Origin: an uncultured Pirellulaceae bacterium
GTDB taxonomy: Bacteria > Planctomycetota > Planctomycetia > Pirellulales > Pirellulaceae
NCBI GenBank assembly: GCA_905480235.1
Contig: CAJQPP010000006.1
Location: 1 to 64,000 of the forward strand
Reading direction: 5' to 3'
DNA length: 64,000 nt
The notes below the pieces were generated by a model. That model did no database searches and had not been told where the DNA came from. It saw nothing but the letters and a program-made list of their open reading frames with translations. Positions 40,174 through 51,491 of this stretch are shown here, one piece after another. The position numbers were made by a program, and so were the translations under genes. Numbering within the stretch: the stretch's first letter is position 1; each line of letters starts with the position of its first letter.

Positions 40174-40194
40174 GTTAAATTTGCGGAATTTAAC
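40174..40194. promoter_or_regulatory. Perfect inverted repeat, possible operator upstream of tolC-like gene
   Basis: gttaaatt-tgcgg-aatttaac, 8-bp arms, 5-nt spacer, about 110 bp upstream of the minus-strand start at 40063. Confidence 0.4.
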
Positions 40195-40597
40195 AACCAT
40201 GCCGGTTTTAATGACGAAATCACTGTCTCTTTCGATTTTCGGGATTTTGAGGCTCGAACTTGAGGATTTACAACGGTCTTAACGAATAGTTGGCTACAGT
40301 ACACATCCTAGACCTCGGACCAATCCAACCCGGGAACTTCCGCCTAGACTACGGAAACTTGACACCCCATATAGCCCAATTTATCATCCAAGTAGTACGG
40401 ATTCTGTGCGCAAGTTGCTTGATTGCCATGCATTGAGTGCCTGCTGAATGCCGACGAAAAACTCGTGGGGTCGTTTTGCTCGTATCATAAGAGCATTCTG
40501 CGAATTTATTGTTTGCAAGACGGAACCTCCGAGGCACCTTGTTTATTGCCATTAATTAGCGTTCGACCAACGTTGAACTTCAGAGCGGAAATCATTC

Positions 40598-42343
40598 ATG
40601 ATAGTAACCATTGCAATTTACACCGTGCTGTTCTTCCTGCTGATCTTCTTTTTGGTTAAGTCAGCTGCGACTTGGAATTGGATCCCTATCACGCTCTGCG
40701 TTTTGATTTTCTTGACATCCATTTTCGCTGGTATTGCTGCCAGTAGCGTTTTGAAATCACGCCAAGCTTGGAAAAAAATGGCTCAGGACAATCAAGCCAA
40801 ATTAGCTCGACTGGAAGCCGAGACGGCGGTAGCATTGCTCGGGCCGCCCGATACAGTTAGCGGTTATGGCGAAGGATCACTGCGACAGGTGAACTCCGAA
40901 TTGCGTTTAACGCAAATTGCCAAAGGTCGAGTTTGGGAAGGCGGTTCCCCGACGCGAAATGGTGAACAGATCACTCTAGAGTTTACCGAAGCTGACGGTA
41001 AAACACCTGCTTCTCAAATCAACCAAGACATGCAATTATTTGCTTTTGAAGCTTCTGATCGGGTGACGGTACCCGGCGGAGGATCTCCGCCCGCGGCGGA
41101 ATTTGTGGGCTCCTTCAAAGTCGTCAATACCAACGGCAGTCAGGTGACCTTGGAACCCGTGTTCACGACCAAGTTTTTTCACACCGGTTCACTGATGCGT
41201 CAGCTTTCTCAGGAACTCAGTGGGAATGGTGACAAAGATAAAACCAACCAACTATATATCGAGTTGGAAATGGAACTCTCGGGCGATCTAGAAAAAGAAT
41301 TCACAACCGCTTGGGATGCCGGTCAAAAATCCGGTGACATGTCCGCGGTTATCAGTTGGTTAAATGGTAAATCACCGAGCTACGAGCCTTCTCGCCAGTG
41401 GACGTTATTTGAAAAAATGCCGAGCGACAGTCGAGACGCGTTCCGCGATCACGCCGACTTACCAGCGTTCGACATGGCCGAGGATATTGATTCTGATGCA
41501 TTGGCCGCCTACCGAGCTTTGTTGGCCGATAATTACCTGCCAGCCGAACTGATGGGCCTGGCACCGGACAGCCCCGAGTACGAAGAACTGCTGGACGAAT
41601 ACACGTTTGACCAAGTCAAAACTAACGAGATCATTCGCTTCATCGATCAAAACGCTGCCGATCGGATCAGCGATCGGTTTGTGATGATGCAGGACGACAG
41701 AAACATCGTCGGCGAAGTCCGGTTCAACGCCAAATCAGAATCATTTCAAGTCAACGGAACGGGAATTCTTAGCCAAGACGGTCGCTTTGACTTGATGGGT
41801 GGAGCTAACGATCCTGATTTGAAACTGGAAAATGACGTCGTCTTCGACAAAGATTCCGAAGTGATTCTGCCTAAGATCGCTGCGTTGTCGGGCATTGATA
41901 TGGGCAAGGGAGTCACACAACCTGCTATAACCGAGTCCAATGATGCCGAGTGGCTTGGCGTGGAGTACTTTCTACGTCCCCTCCGGGATTACCCTTACCA
42001 GTTGAACGAATTGCGAAATCTGACACGCACTATCTCCGATCAACGTCGAGCGGTGGAAGCGGACATGGCGATCACCCAACAGATGATCGAAGACACCGAA
42101 AAGCAGAAAAATTTCCGCAGCTCGCTGGAAAACGACCTTCAACAAGACATCCAGTCTATGAAGACGGCCTTAACGGAAATCAATCGGCTCCATGATTTAC
42201 GAGCAAATGAACTGGAAGATTGCCGGCAACAAATCCGCACCTACTACAATCAGATCATTGAGATGTACAAGGAAGCGAACGATTCGGATCAGTTTCTCGA
42301 TACCAGCAACCAAAAAAGTGGTAATTCGCTAGTATCTCAGTAA
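40598..42343 (+). CDS. Hypothetical membrane-anchored protein with C-terminal coiled coil
   Basis: 581 aa; two N-terminal TM helices, C-terminal Gln/Glu-rich coiled coil. Confidence 0.75.
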   Translation: MIVTIAIYTVLFFLLIFFLVKSAATWNWIPITLCVLIFLTSIFAGIAASSVLKSRQAWKKMAQDNQAKLARLEAETAVALLGPPDTVSGYGEGSLRQVNSELRLTQIAKGRVWEGGSPTRNGEQITLEFTEADGKTPASQINQDMQLFAFEASDRVTVPGGGSPPAAEFVGSFKVVNTNGSQVTLEPVFTTKFFHTGSLMRQLSQELSGNGDKDKTNQLYIELEMELSGDLEKEFTTAWDAGQKSGDMSAVISWLNGKSPSYEPSRQWTLFEKMPSDSRDAFRDHADLPAFDMAEDIDSDALAAYRALLADNYLPAELMGLAPDSPEYEELLDEYTFDQVKTNEIIRFIDQNAADRISDRFVMMQDDRNIVGEVRFNAKSESFQVNGTGILSQDGRFDLMGGANDPDLKLENDVVFDKDSEVILPKIAALSGIDMGKGVTQPAITESNDAEWLGVEYFLRPLRDYPYQLNELRNLTRTISDQRRAVEADMAITQQMIEDTEKQKNFRSSLENDLQQDIQSMKTALTEINRLHDLRANELEDCRQQIRTYYNQIIEMYKEANDSDQFLDTSNQKSGNSLVSQ

Positions 42344-42370
42344 TCGCTTCGCTTCCTACACCGATCCACC

Positions 42371-42397
42371 AAGCAGGCTTTCCCAGCCTGCTTTTTT
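42371..42397 (+). terminator. Rho-independent terminator
   Basis: aagcaggct ttccc agcctgctttttt perfect 7-bp stem plus T run after the 40598..42343 gene. Confidence 0.88.
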
Positions 42398-42511
42398 GAT
42401 GCGCCCTAGCGCTCCCAACCGGCGTTGTCTGATCTCGATGGAACGGCCACAATACCAGCTAGGGTCAGACGATCCATTTCTCCGCATTAAAGAGCATATC
42501 TGCAGAACATT

Positions 42512-43447
42512 ATGGGCATATACGATCGAGGATATTACGACGGTGATGCATGGAAGGGTGGAGCGGAAAACGATGGCCGCTCAGGCTTCAAGCGATCAGC
42601 AGTCGCCACCATCATTCTGATCAACGTGGTCATTTTCGTGGTCGATATGTTTTCGCCGAAAGTGGCGATCAATGACGTGCCACTCGCCGATGCGACCAGC
42701 CAACAAGTCTCGGTGACCCTCGCCCTGAAACACGGCCTGGCGGAACAGGGATACCCGGGGCCGGCCGAGAACCCGCTGTATTTCTACCAGTTACTGACCT
42801 ACGGATTCGCGCATGCTTCGATTGGGGATGACTTTGGGCTCATGCATGTCGCTTTCAACATGCTAATGCTTTTCTTCCTCGGAGTCCCCGTGGAGCAAAA
42901 ATATGGCAAAGCGGAATTCACGAAATTTTATATCCTGGCGGTCATCTTTTCGGGCTCCCTTTGGTTGCTTGCCAAAGTCATTACTGACCAACCCCAATTG
43001 GCCGTCGGAGCTTCCGGGGCCGTAGTCGCCGTCGTTATCTTGTTTGTGCTGAATTATCCGAAACAGAAATTGCTGCTGATGGGGATCATTCCCATGCCAG
43101 CATGGGTCCTCGGCCTATTCATGGTGGGCCTTGATCTCTTTAATTCATTCGATACCGAGACCCGTATCGCATTCGAAGCACACCTGGCAGGCGCGTTATT
43201 CGCCGCCATGTATTTCTACGGAAAGTGGAACTTCGCGTGGTTGCGATTGGGAAATTTCGGCAAGCGACTCTCCCGAAAACCCCGCTTGAAAGTACACAGT
43301 CCGGACGATGCTGACCCCGTCTTGGCCAAGGAAGCAGATGTCATCCTCGATAAACTGCACCGCGAGGGAGAAGGAAGTCTGAGCCGCAAGGAAAGAAAAA
43401 TCCTCGAGAAATTCAGCCGCTCAGTTCGCAAGAATCGGGATAGCTAA
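42512..43447 (+). CDS. Rhomboid family intramembrane serine protease
   Basis: HVAFNMLMLFFLGVPVEQKYG, VGASGAVVAVVILF (GxSG), EAHLAGALFAAMYFYG (His). Confidence 0.9.
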   Translation: MGIYDRGYYDGDAWKGGAENDGRSGFKRSAVATIILINVVIFVVDMFSPKVAINDVPLADATSQQVSVTLALKHGLAEQGYPGPAENPLYFYQLLTYGFAHASIGDDFGLMHVAFNMLMLFFLGVPVEQKYGKAEFTKFYILAVIFSGSLWLLAKVITDQPQLAVGASGAVVAVVILFVLNYPKQKLLLMGIIPMPAWVLGLFMVGLDLFNSFDTETRIAFEAHLAGALFAAMYFYGKWNFAWLRLGNFGKRLSRKPRLKVHSPDDADPVLAKEADVILDKLHREGEGSLSRKERKILEKFSRSVRKNRDS

Positions 43448-43480
43448 GCTCGATTTTTCGTTTGGCGAAATCGCCGGCCG

Positions 43481-43813
43481 TTATAGTGGCTGGGGCTTTC
43501 TCTGCGATTTGGAGAAATCAGCCTCCGCTTTTTTCCATCCCTTCCGAAAACGGAACGAGGGTAACGACAACCGCGACTGGTTGGACCGGATGATGCTCAC
43601 GATCTGTTCGCTAGGCACCCCCTCCCGAACCAGCTTTTCTGTCAGCTGGGCGTGAATGCTGGCAACTTTGATAGCAACAATCGTCCGGGTCACCAAGAAG
43701 GTGACTCCCAGTATCAACAGGGAACCAAACACGATGATCAGGACGGCAGCCACCTCGAGGTCGACGGCTGGCTTGGAATAACTGATGACCGAGGTTTGGG
43801 CAAGCAAATGCAT
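43481..43813 (-). CDS. Small hypothetical membrane protein
   Basis: 110 aa with one strong TM segment and basic C-terminus. Confidence 0.55.
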   Translation of the reverse strand: MHLLAQTSVISYSKPAVDLEVAAVLIIVFGSLLILGVTFLVTRTIVAIKVASIHAQLTEKLVREGVPSEQIVSIIRSNQSRLSLPSFRFRKGWKKAEADFSKSQRKPQPL

Positions 43814-44027
43814 GGTTTTTCTCCCTAGGAAGCAAGTGTTCGAATAGACTTCGCTCGGACTCCGCGATTATTGCAAGGATTTCCCAAATATTAGCCTATG
43901 GGACACGAAAAAGCGAAATCCCCGCCTTTGGCAGGGTCTGCATTGGGGCCTTTGAAAGCTTTTCTCTTGACCAGCATAGGAAAAACTTCCTAAGCACCCT
44001 TTCCTGAGAGGTCCTTGCGAGCAGTCA

Positions 44028-44948
44028 ATGATTTACCGTTTTACAAAAACCCACTATTCCTGCGTTTGCCTTGCGCTGGCCCTCAGCACGCTGAGTCTGG
44101 GTTGTTCTTCTTTCCCACGCTCGACCGAAACCAAGGAGCGTAATTATTCCCCGTTGGCCCCGCTTCGCATGTCATCCGATATCGTCGCTTTGGAAATAAC
44201 GGTGGTCTCGTTAGACGCCCAAGCCTTGCAGGATTTTGATGCCGTTTGGGAAAAAGCAGATCTGCAATCGCAGCCCATCGAGGTACGGAAACGATTGGAC
44301 CGAAACGGGTTTCGCAGCGCACTGTTGGGGAGTCAGTTGCCGGGTGAATTGACCGCAGCGCTCAATTGGAGCCAACCCTTGATGACAGCGGACGGAGATA
44401 TCCTGTTCAGCTCCCACGAACCCCTGCCGCCCAATCATTCGCAGGGGCCCTACCTCATTCGTCAGATCGAGCAACTCAATACAGGAGATCAGCACTGGAT
44501 CCCCTGCACCAACCCGATAGCCCAACTCGACTGGAAAATTGAATCTGGAGGCTCCCGCCGATCGGGTTTTTGTCGAAACGCACAATGTGGTTGGTCTATA
44601 AGCCAGGTACCTACGGGCGACGGTTCGGTCAAACTTTGGTTTCGACCGGAAATTCGTCACGGTGACCGAAGATGGCGGTACGGTATCGACCAAGAGACAT
44701 TGCTGGTGCAAGAGAAGCAGGAATTGCTGATGTTGGACGAATTGGATTTCAGCCAACGGTTGAGATTGGGACAAACATTGCTGTTAACGTGTCATGAAAC
44801 CCCCATCGGACTGGGAGAGCAATATTTCGCTTCGGGCCGCTTCTCTTCCACGCGACAAGCGCTCTTGATTCGGCTCGTACAAACAGGACACGATGATCTA
44901 TTTGCACCAGTGCAGACCTCGCGTTCCCTTTCCACCAGTTTGGACTAG
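44028..44948 (+). CDS. Hypothetical lipoprotein
   Basis: N-terminal signal ending in lipobox LSLGC; 306 aa. Confidence 0.65.
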   Translation: MIYRFTKTHYSCVCLALALSTLSLGCSSFPRSTETKERNYSPLAPLRMSSDIVALEITVVSLDAQALQDFDAVWEKADLQSQPIEVRKRLDRNGFRSALLGSQLPGELTAALNWSQPLMTADGDILFSSHEPLPPNHSQGPYLIRQIEQLNTGDQHWIPCTNPIAQLDWKIESGGSRRSGFCRNAQCGWSISQVPTGDGSVKLWFRPEIRHGDRRWRYGIDQETLLVQEKQELLMLDELDFSQRLRLGQTLLLTCHETPIGLGEQYFASGRFSSTRQALLIRLVQTGHDDLFAPVQTSRSLSTSLD

Positions 44949-45081
44949 CACGCCGCTTGGGGGCTCAACGGTGACTGGTTTTTTCTTCGTCCGTCGCGTC
45001 AAATCACCGGTTGTGTCGTCGTAGACGCTTTGCATAATGCAGGCTGACTTGCCTCAATTCAACTTCACTTGGAGATCACAT

Positions 45082-46098
45082 ATGCCACTCGTCCCGCTCA
45101 GAATCGTTTTGGATCATGCTGCTGAAAACAACTACGGCGTCGCTGCGTTTAACGTCAACAACATGGAACAGATTCAAGCCATTATGGAGGCTGCGGAAGC
45201 GACTGACTCTCCGGTAATCGTACAAGCCTCACGGGGTGCCCGCGCTTATTCCCAGGACGCTTACCTGAAGCACTTGATGTTAGCCGCGGTGGAACTCTAC
45301 CCACACATTCCAGTTGTCATGCACCAAGACCATGGAAACAGTGTGGATACTTGCATGAGCGCAATCGAGAACGGTTTCACTTCGGTCATGATGGACGGGT
45401 CACTCAAGGAAGATGGAAAGACGCCTGCTGATTACGACTACAATGTCGACGTGACACGGGCTGTGGTAGAAAAAGCCCACGCCGTGGGCGTCTCCGTTGA
45501 AGGCGAACTGGGCTGCCTTGGCTCGTTAGAAACCGGCGAAGGCGAACAGGAAGACGGACACGGTGCCGAGGGTAAACTGAGTCGTGAGCAATTGCTAACC
45601 GATCCGGAAGAGGCTGAGCGATTCGTTGCCGAAACCAATGTCGATGCCTTGGCCGTGGCGATTGGTACCAGTCACGGTGCCTACAAATTCACCCGCCAAC
45701 CTGACGGAGAAGTATTGGCGATGGATCGTATTGAAGCGATTCACAAACGCTTGCCCAACACTCACTTGGTGATGCACGGTAGCAGCAGCGTGCCACAAGA
45801 ACTGCAAAATATCATCAATGAGTTTGGCGGAGAAATCCGTCAGACCTGGGGGGTTCCGGTTGAGGAAATTCAACGTGGTATCCAACATGGCGTTCGCAAG
45901 ATCAATGTGGATACCGACAATCGTCTGGCGATCACAGGTGCGATCCGCAAAGTGTTTGCCGAAACACCGGCTAAATTCGATCCTCGTGATTACCTAAAAC
46001 CGGCCCGCGCAGCGATGCGGGAAGTTTGCGAAGCACGCATGCAGGCTTTCGGCCAAGCTGGATGGGCATCGAAATTTCGCGAGCACTCAGCATCCTGA
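45082..46098 (+). CDS. fba: Class II fructose-bisphosphate aldolase
   Basis: [58 protein letters not shown]; start ATG 45082 preceded by ggag. Confidence 0.93.
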   Translation: MPLVPLRIVLDHAAENNYGVAAFNVNNMEQIQAIMEAAEATDSPVIVQASRGARAYSQDAYLKHLMLAAVELYPHIPVVMHQDHGNSVDTCMSAIENGFTSVMMDGSLKEDGKTPADYDYNVDVTRAVVEKAHAVGVSVEGELGCLGSLETGEGEQEDGHGAEGKLSREQLLTDPEEAERFVAETNVDALAVAIGTSHGAYKFTRQPDGEVLAMDRIEAIHKRLPNTHLVMHGSSSVPQELQNIINEFGGEIRQTWGVPVEEIQRGIQHGVRKINVDTDNRLAITGAIRKVFAETPAKFDPRDYLKPARAAMREVCEARMQAFGQAGWASKFREHSAS

Positions 46099-46214
46099 GT
46101 ACCTGTGGCGATTGCCAAACGCGGGCAGCAAACGTCCGGCTTCCTGCACGGGGAGCCGGAATCCAAGCGTTGGGGAATCGGGATTAAAAGCGCAGTCAGG
46201 TCGTTGTAAACACC

Positions 46215-47363
46215 TTGAATGTCGAGGGCAAAATGGATTCGTCCAGCGAACGCCAAATGAAACTTGCCACCAACTCCATTCGGGAAACGCAAATCCTGGC
46301 TCCCTACGCCATGCACAGTTGCGATTCCCGGGGGCGGCAATTTCTTGAATCGGAACATCCCTATCGCGGCCCTTTCCAACGCGACCGCGATCGGATCCTG
46401 CACAGCTCGGCTTATCGCCGCCTGAGCGGCAAGATGCAAGTCTTCACCGGTCGTATGGGCGATTACCACCGCACCCGCCTGACCCATACTCAGGAAGTCG
46501 CCACGATTGCCCGGACCATTGGTAGAGCCTTGCGATTGAACGAGGACTTGGTTGAAGCGTTGGCTTTGATGCACGACATCGGTCACCCGCCCTACGGGCA
46601 TGCCGGAGAGGATGCTTTAGACGAGGTGGCCCATGATGTAGGTGGGTTTTCCCACAACCAATTCGCTCTGACGATCGTGCAGGTCCTCGAAATCAGATCA
46701 TCGGATACGCCGGGTCTGAATCTGACCCACGAAGTTCTGGAAGGCCAAACGGCTCGGGTGGACAAGCAGGCCAAGGGACCGCGGCCTTTACTGGAGGTGC
46801 AACTGGTCGATGCTTCGGATAGCACGACCTACGATGCTCATGACACCGATGATGCCGTTAAGTTAGGCTTGGTGACGCTTGAAGAGATGGCGGAGGTACC
46901 TCTGATCGCTTCATGCCTCGCTTTCGTCCATTCCAAGTATTCGCAACTCAACGCCAAACAGCTTCGAAAAGCGGTGGTGCATCGACTTATCGATTGCCAA
47001 GTGACTGATATGCTCGCCCACTGCGGGCAGGAATTAGCACGCCATGATTTCCAATCTGCCGGCGAGGCCACCCAAAGTGATTTTATCATTGGTCCGAGCC
47101 CTGAATTGGCCGCACAAAAAACGGAATTAGAGTTCTTTTTGCACCAACGGGTCTACCGCCATGCCGATCTGGTGACGGTTCGTCGAGATGCACAACAGCG
47201 CATAAAGTCCATGTATGAAGCCTTTCTTGATGACCCGGCCAAACTGTCTCCCAAACATCAAGACCGCGCGAACATGGTCGGCTTACGTCGCGCTGTCGTC
47301 GAATTTATTGCCGGGATGACCGACCACTATTGCGAAGAACTCTACCACCGTTTGTTCGATTAA
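46215..47363 (+). CDS. dgt: dGTP triphosphohydrolase / HD-domain dNTPase
   Basis: FQRDRDRILHSSAYRRLSGKMQVF...RTRLTHTQEVATIARTIGR...LALMHDIGHPPYGHAGE. Confidence 0.92.
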   Translation: MNVEGKMDSSSERQMKLATNSIRETQILAPYAMHSCDSRGRQFLESEHPYRGPFQRDRDRILHSSAYRRLSGKMQVFTGRMGDYHRTRLTHTQEVATIARTIGRALRLNEDLVEALALMHDIGHPPYGHAGEDALDEVAHDVGGFSHNQFALTIVQVLEIRSSDTPGLNLTHEVLEGQTARVDKQAKGPRPLLEVQLVDASDSTTYDAHDTDDAVKLGLVTLEEMAEVPLIASCLAFVHSKYSQLNAKQLRKAVVHRLIDCQVTDMLAHCGQELARHDFQSAGEATQSDFIIGPSPELAAQKTELEFFLHQRVYRHADLVTVRRDAQQRIKSMYEAFLDDPAKLSPKHQDRANMVGLRRAVVEFIAGMTDHYCEELYHRLFD

Positions 47364-47719
47364 GGCCGCAAGAGGCGGCCAGAGCCACGCAAAACGGGGT
47401 TCCAGGCCGGCACTCCAACACCCAAACCCCCAAGCTTTCCAGTTATTTTCGATATCTACCCCCCTCTGGGTCGCTGGTCACATTGATTCCAGACAAATAC
47501 AATCAACAGCGTTATATCGAGTTTTCAAACGTTCATGGCACGCATCGAAGGATCGCACGGAGCTCATTTTCTCGGGCCGCTGACAGCGAAGACCGGGATG
47601 AATTTTTGAAAAGTTCTCTTTGTGAACAGACTCAAATCCATTTTTCGATTCGCATTTTCCTACACCCTTTCCTGCAGAAATGATCACGTCTAAGACACGG
47701 TCGTTTCCCACTAAATACC

Positions 47720-48769
47720 ATGAATAATCTGGCCCTCTGGATCCTCCGCGCATCGTTTGCCATCTTGGCCATCGCGATCGGCGCCTCGCTTGCCAATTAC
47801 ACCACGGTGGCTACGGGTCCGATCCCACTCGTACTCGTATTCCTGATAACCGTTGTGGTCAGTATTGGCTTAGACGTCTCATTCAAACGCAAGCGCATCG
47901 ATGTCATCTCGAGCCTTTACTTTGGAATCCTGATTGGGCTGTTCCTCACCTACATCGTCAGCCTGGCATTGGCACCTTTTTTCGACGCGTACGCCAGCAA
48001 TTTCAAACCTGCATCGGGGGCGGTTTCTCCTGAGGACATTCGCTCGGTCAGCTTGCCACTGGCGGGGTTGGTCATTTGCTACTTTTGCATCAGCGTGTTG
48101 TGGCAAACCAAGGATGATTTCCGCTTCATCATCCCGTATATGGAATTCAGTAAAGAAGCCAAAGGCATCAAACCGTACATTCTTGACACGAGTGTCATCA
48201 TTGATGGACGTATTGCTGATATTGTTGAGACGGGCGTCATCGACAACCCACTAATCATGCCCAGCTTTGTATTAGCGGAACTTCAAAACATCGCTGACAG
48301 CAGCGATAAACTGCGCCGCGCCCGCGGACGTCGCGGCCTCGATGTCATGAATCGCCTGCGCAATAACAGTGAAATCGATCTCAAGATCTTCGAGCGCGAA
48401 TTATCTGAGATGGAAGGCGAGCCAGTGGATAGCAAATTGCTGATTCTCGCCAAACACCTTGATGGAAAAGTTGTGACAGGCGATTTCAATCTGAACAAGG
48501 TCGCCAAGTTGCAAAACGTAAAGGTCATCAACCTGAATGAAATAGCCAATTCGATCAAACCTGTTTTCCTCCCGGGCGAAACGATCACGGTGAAAATCGT
48601 CAAGGCAGGCGAGGAATCTGGTCAGGGCATCGGCTACCTCGACGATGGTACCATGGTGGTGGTCGAAGATGGCCGCCCTCATATTGGCGACGCAACTCAA
48701 ATTACCGTCACCAGCATGCTCCAAACGAGTGCCGGTCGAATGGTCTTTGGGAAGTTAAAAGCCGACTAG
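47720..48769 (+). CDS. PIN/TRAM domain membrane protein (YacL family)
   Basis: N-terminal TM helices, YILDTSVIIDGRIADIVETG, VTGDFNLNKVA, C-terminal TRAM-like GQGIGYLDDGTMVVVEDGR. Confidence 0.9.
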   Translation: MNNLALWILRASFAILAIAIGASLANYTTVATGPIPLVLVFLITVVVSIGLDVSFKRKRIDVISSLYFGILIGLFLTYIVSLALAPFFDAYASNFKPASGAVSPEDIRSVSLPLAGLVICYFCISVLWQTKDDFRFIIPYMEFSKEAKGIKPYILDTSVIIDGRIADIVETGVIDNPLIMPSFVLAELQNIADSSDKLRRARGRRGLDVMNRLRNNSEIDLKIFERELSEMEGEPVDSKLLILAKHLDGKVVTGDFNLNKVAKLQNVKVINLNEIANSIKPVFLPGETITVKIVKAGEESGQGIGYLDDGTMVVVEDGRPHIGDATQITVTSMLQTSAGRMVFGKLKAD

Positions 48770-48872
48770 CATAGCAACCGACAACGGTCGCGACGCGTTG
48801 GCACCTCCCCCTCGGTGGCTCGCAAAGGGTGGGATCGCAAAAAGGCTCCGAATACTCACGCGGCGCTCTGGC

Positions 48873-51386
48873 CTACTGATCGGCTGAACGCAAGTACGCC
48901 AGCAAATCCAGAATCTCTTCTTGAGTAAAGGAATCCAAAAGATCTTCTGGCATCGGAGACACCGAACTCGGCTTGCTGGACATGATGGAATCCCGATCCA
49001 CATTGGTTAATTTGCCGGGAGCGATCATGTCTTCCTGAACCATGTATTTGTTGTTATTGAGATTGGCGACTCGACCGGTAATCATGCGCCCGTCTTCCAG
49101 TTCAAACAGCGTGGCTTGGTATTGGCTGGAAATCTCTTTGTTGGGATCTATCAACGTTTCTAGTAAATACTGATCCGTGTAACGGCGAGAGAGGCCCGTC
49201 AGATCTGGCCCCACGATTCCCCCACTGCCGGCGAATTGGTGACACTTGTAACACTGGGCCAACGAAAAAATACGCTTGCCATTCTCCAAATTACGTTTGG
49301 AAAAATCAGCTTCTTCAACTATTGGCAATAACTCTTTGACCTGCCAATTTTTCACTAACGGGCGCGATTTCAATTCGGCATAGGGATCTTGTTCGGACAT
49401 CTCCATTTCTATCAGGTCCTTTAACGATGCCTTTTCCGAATCCGACAGCGTAGCCAGAAATTCGTCGCGGGCATTTTTCAGATAACCCGCAAACGAACGC
49501 CCCCCCTGAAAGACGGCCGATTTAACGAACCATTCTAAAAAGCGTCGCTGTAGCGCCGGCGTCCAACCCGGTTTGGCGGCTCGCAAACACATGACGTAAT
49601 GGATCTGTTCTTCCTGTGTGACCGATGAATCAATCAGGTCCATAGTTTTGGCAACCACATCTTCGGCCTCGCAGGCCACCAACAGACGGCACAGTTCACG
49701 ATTAATTTCCACGGAATCGGCAGGATATGATGCCGCGAACTTCTCCACCAATCGCTGCTTGGCCGACACGTTATCATCTCCGCCATTGAGACGCATCAAC
49801 AACAATCCACACACGCGCAAGAGATGCAATTTCTGCATCTGATCCAGGTTATCCCAAACAATATTTTGCTCAATGGCATCCACGACCTTGGCTTGCAGCG
49901 AAGCACTGGCGTCGGCATGGCGGCAGACAGCCAAAAGCGATTCCAAAGCAACCTGCGGGTTCTTTTCCGCGAAAGCTTGGTCCTGCCAAATTGCCAAGGG
50001 GTATTTTTCCAATTGCAGTCGAGCGGCGTACCGAACATGCCGGTCCGGCGTACCCAATTTTTCCCAAATCCAATCGATGCGATCGTCATCATTCTTAAGT
50101 TTTCGAAGGCTATCGCCTGCTTCAATCTCACGCCGCAAGCCGTGCAGCGATTCACTTTTCGCCGTGGCGATTTTTTGCTCACCCGCCCCTGGCTTGGCTT
50201 TAATACGAAATAAAGCGGATTGAGTACGACGACCTCCAATGGCGAAATACAAATCGCCATCGTGCACCACCATATCGGTCACTTGCAATGCGGGTGCGGA
50301 ACAAAACAGTTCCTTTTCGGCCGTGTATGAACCGCCTTCTGGAGTTAAATGAACAGCGTATATAAATCCAAAACTCCAATCCGCGATGAACAGCGCCTGT
50401 TGATATGATTCAGGGAAATTAGCCCCTGTGCCAAAAACAATGCCGGTGGGTGACCCGGGCCCAATGTCGATCACTGCTGGTAAACCATCGGGATAATAGG
50501 TTGGCCATTTGGCATCCCCACCACGCCAGCCAAATTCACTGCCCGGAATCACATGACAAACTCGGGTGGGTCGATACCAAGGGGTACCGATATCCCATTC
50601 CATATCGGCGTCGTAGGTAAAGAGATCACCCTGTTCATTGAAGGCAATGTCATATTGATTGCGAAAACCTACGCTGATCAGCTCCCAATCTTTCCCCTCG
50701 GGATCAGTTTTACAGACCCATCCCCCGGGCGCCATGATTCCCACGGCATGCCCGCCCGGATCCCACATTCTCGGCAACAAATTATCTTCACGCCAAGTCC
50801 GCGGTACCGCCGAGGATTGAATGTCTGTTAAACGGGTGTGATTTCCCGCGCAAACGTAAAGCGACTTTTTATCCGGTGACAAAACAATGGCGTGCGGGCC
50901 ATGCTCACCACCCCCGTCAATCTTGCGTAATAGCTCCACCGCATCCAATTCACCATCTGCGTTGGAATCCGTGACTCGGTACAAACCAGCAGGGGTCTCT
51001 TTTCCTCGTGCATGGGCCATCACGTAGAGGCTGTCAAAAGCCCATAACAGGCCCTGGGCATGACCCATTTCGACAGGGAGCGATTTTACAATCGTCTTCT
51101 CTGGCGAGTCGCCGGGAGTAACCTGGTATAACTTTCCGTACTGGTCGCTAGTAATCAGGCCCATTGGCGAGGTTGTGATACTGACCCAGGAACCATACTC
51201 CTCTTCGACTTCATAAACCAACTCGGCCTCAAATCCTTCTGCCAGTTGAAAGGAATCAGTGTTCAGTGGCGATTGGTTTTTCCCTGAGGATTGAGCCCAA
51301 GCCGAACTGCTCGACCAAAGCGTCAGAACGGCAACAACCAACAAACGGGACTTGATAAAAACTTGATTTCTGCTTCGATATCTCAT
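48873..51386 (-). CDS. Putative membrane-bound dehydrogenase / heme-binding c-type cytochrome protein (TIGR02603-like)
   Basis: Beta-propeller N-terminal region, C-terminal GKRIFSLAQCYKCHQFAGSGGIVGPDLTGLSRRYT (CxxCH) and LIDPNKEISSQY. Confidence 0.88.
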   Translation of the reverse strand: MRYRSRNQVFIKSRLLVVAVLTLWSSSSAWAQSSGKNQSPLNTDSFQLAEGFEAELVYEVEEEYGSWVSITTSPMGLITSDQYGKLYQVTPGDSPEKTIVKSLPVEMGHAQGLLWAFDSLYVMAHARGKETPAGLYRVTDSNADGELDAVELLRKIDGGGEHGPHAIVLSPDKKSLYVCAGNHTRLTDIQSSAVPRTWREDNLLPRMWDPGGHAVGIMAPGGWVCKTDPEGKDWELISVGFRNQYDIAFNEQGDLFTYDADMEWDIGTPWYRPTRVCHVIPGSEFGWRGGDAKWPTYYPDGLPAVIDIGPGSPTGIVFGTGANFPESYQQALFIADWSFGFIYAVHLTPEGGSYTAEKELFCSAPALQVTDMVVHDGDLYFAIGGRRTQSALFRIKAKPGAGEQKIATAKSESLHGLRREIEAGDSLRKLKNDDDRIDWIWEKLGTPDRHVRYAARLQLEKYPLAIWQDQAFAEKNPQVALESLLAVCRHADASASLQAKVVDAIEQNIVWDNLDQMQKLHLLRVCGLLLMRLNGGDDNVSAKQRLVEKFAASYPADSVEINRELCRLLVACEAEDVVAKTMDLIDSSVTQEEQIHYVMCLRAAKPGWTPALQRRFLEWFVKSAVFQGGRSFAGYLKNARDEFLATLSDSEKASLKDLIEMEMSEQDPYAELKSRPLVKNWQVKELLPIVEEADFSKRNLENGKRIFSLAQCYKCHQFAGSGGIVGPDLTGLSRRYTDQYLLETLIDPNKEISSQYQATLFELEDGRMITGRVANLNNNKYMVQEDMIAPGKLTNVDRDSIMSSKPSSVSPMPEDLLDSFTQEEILDLLAYLRSADQ

Positions 51387-51491
51387 ACCAACTCGCTTTC
51401 TGGGAAAATCCTTGCGTCATTAGTTTAAGTCAGACGCTTAATTCCGGAAAGTAAATCAGCCCTGAAGATGAACTTATCTGGTTAAAAAATC

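Noticed and set aside
46128-46153. Hairpin CCGGCTTCCTGCACGGGGAGCCGG after the aldolase gene
   Set aside because: Stable stem but no T tract, so not called as an intrinsic terminator.
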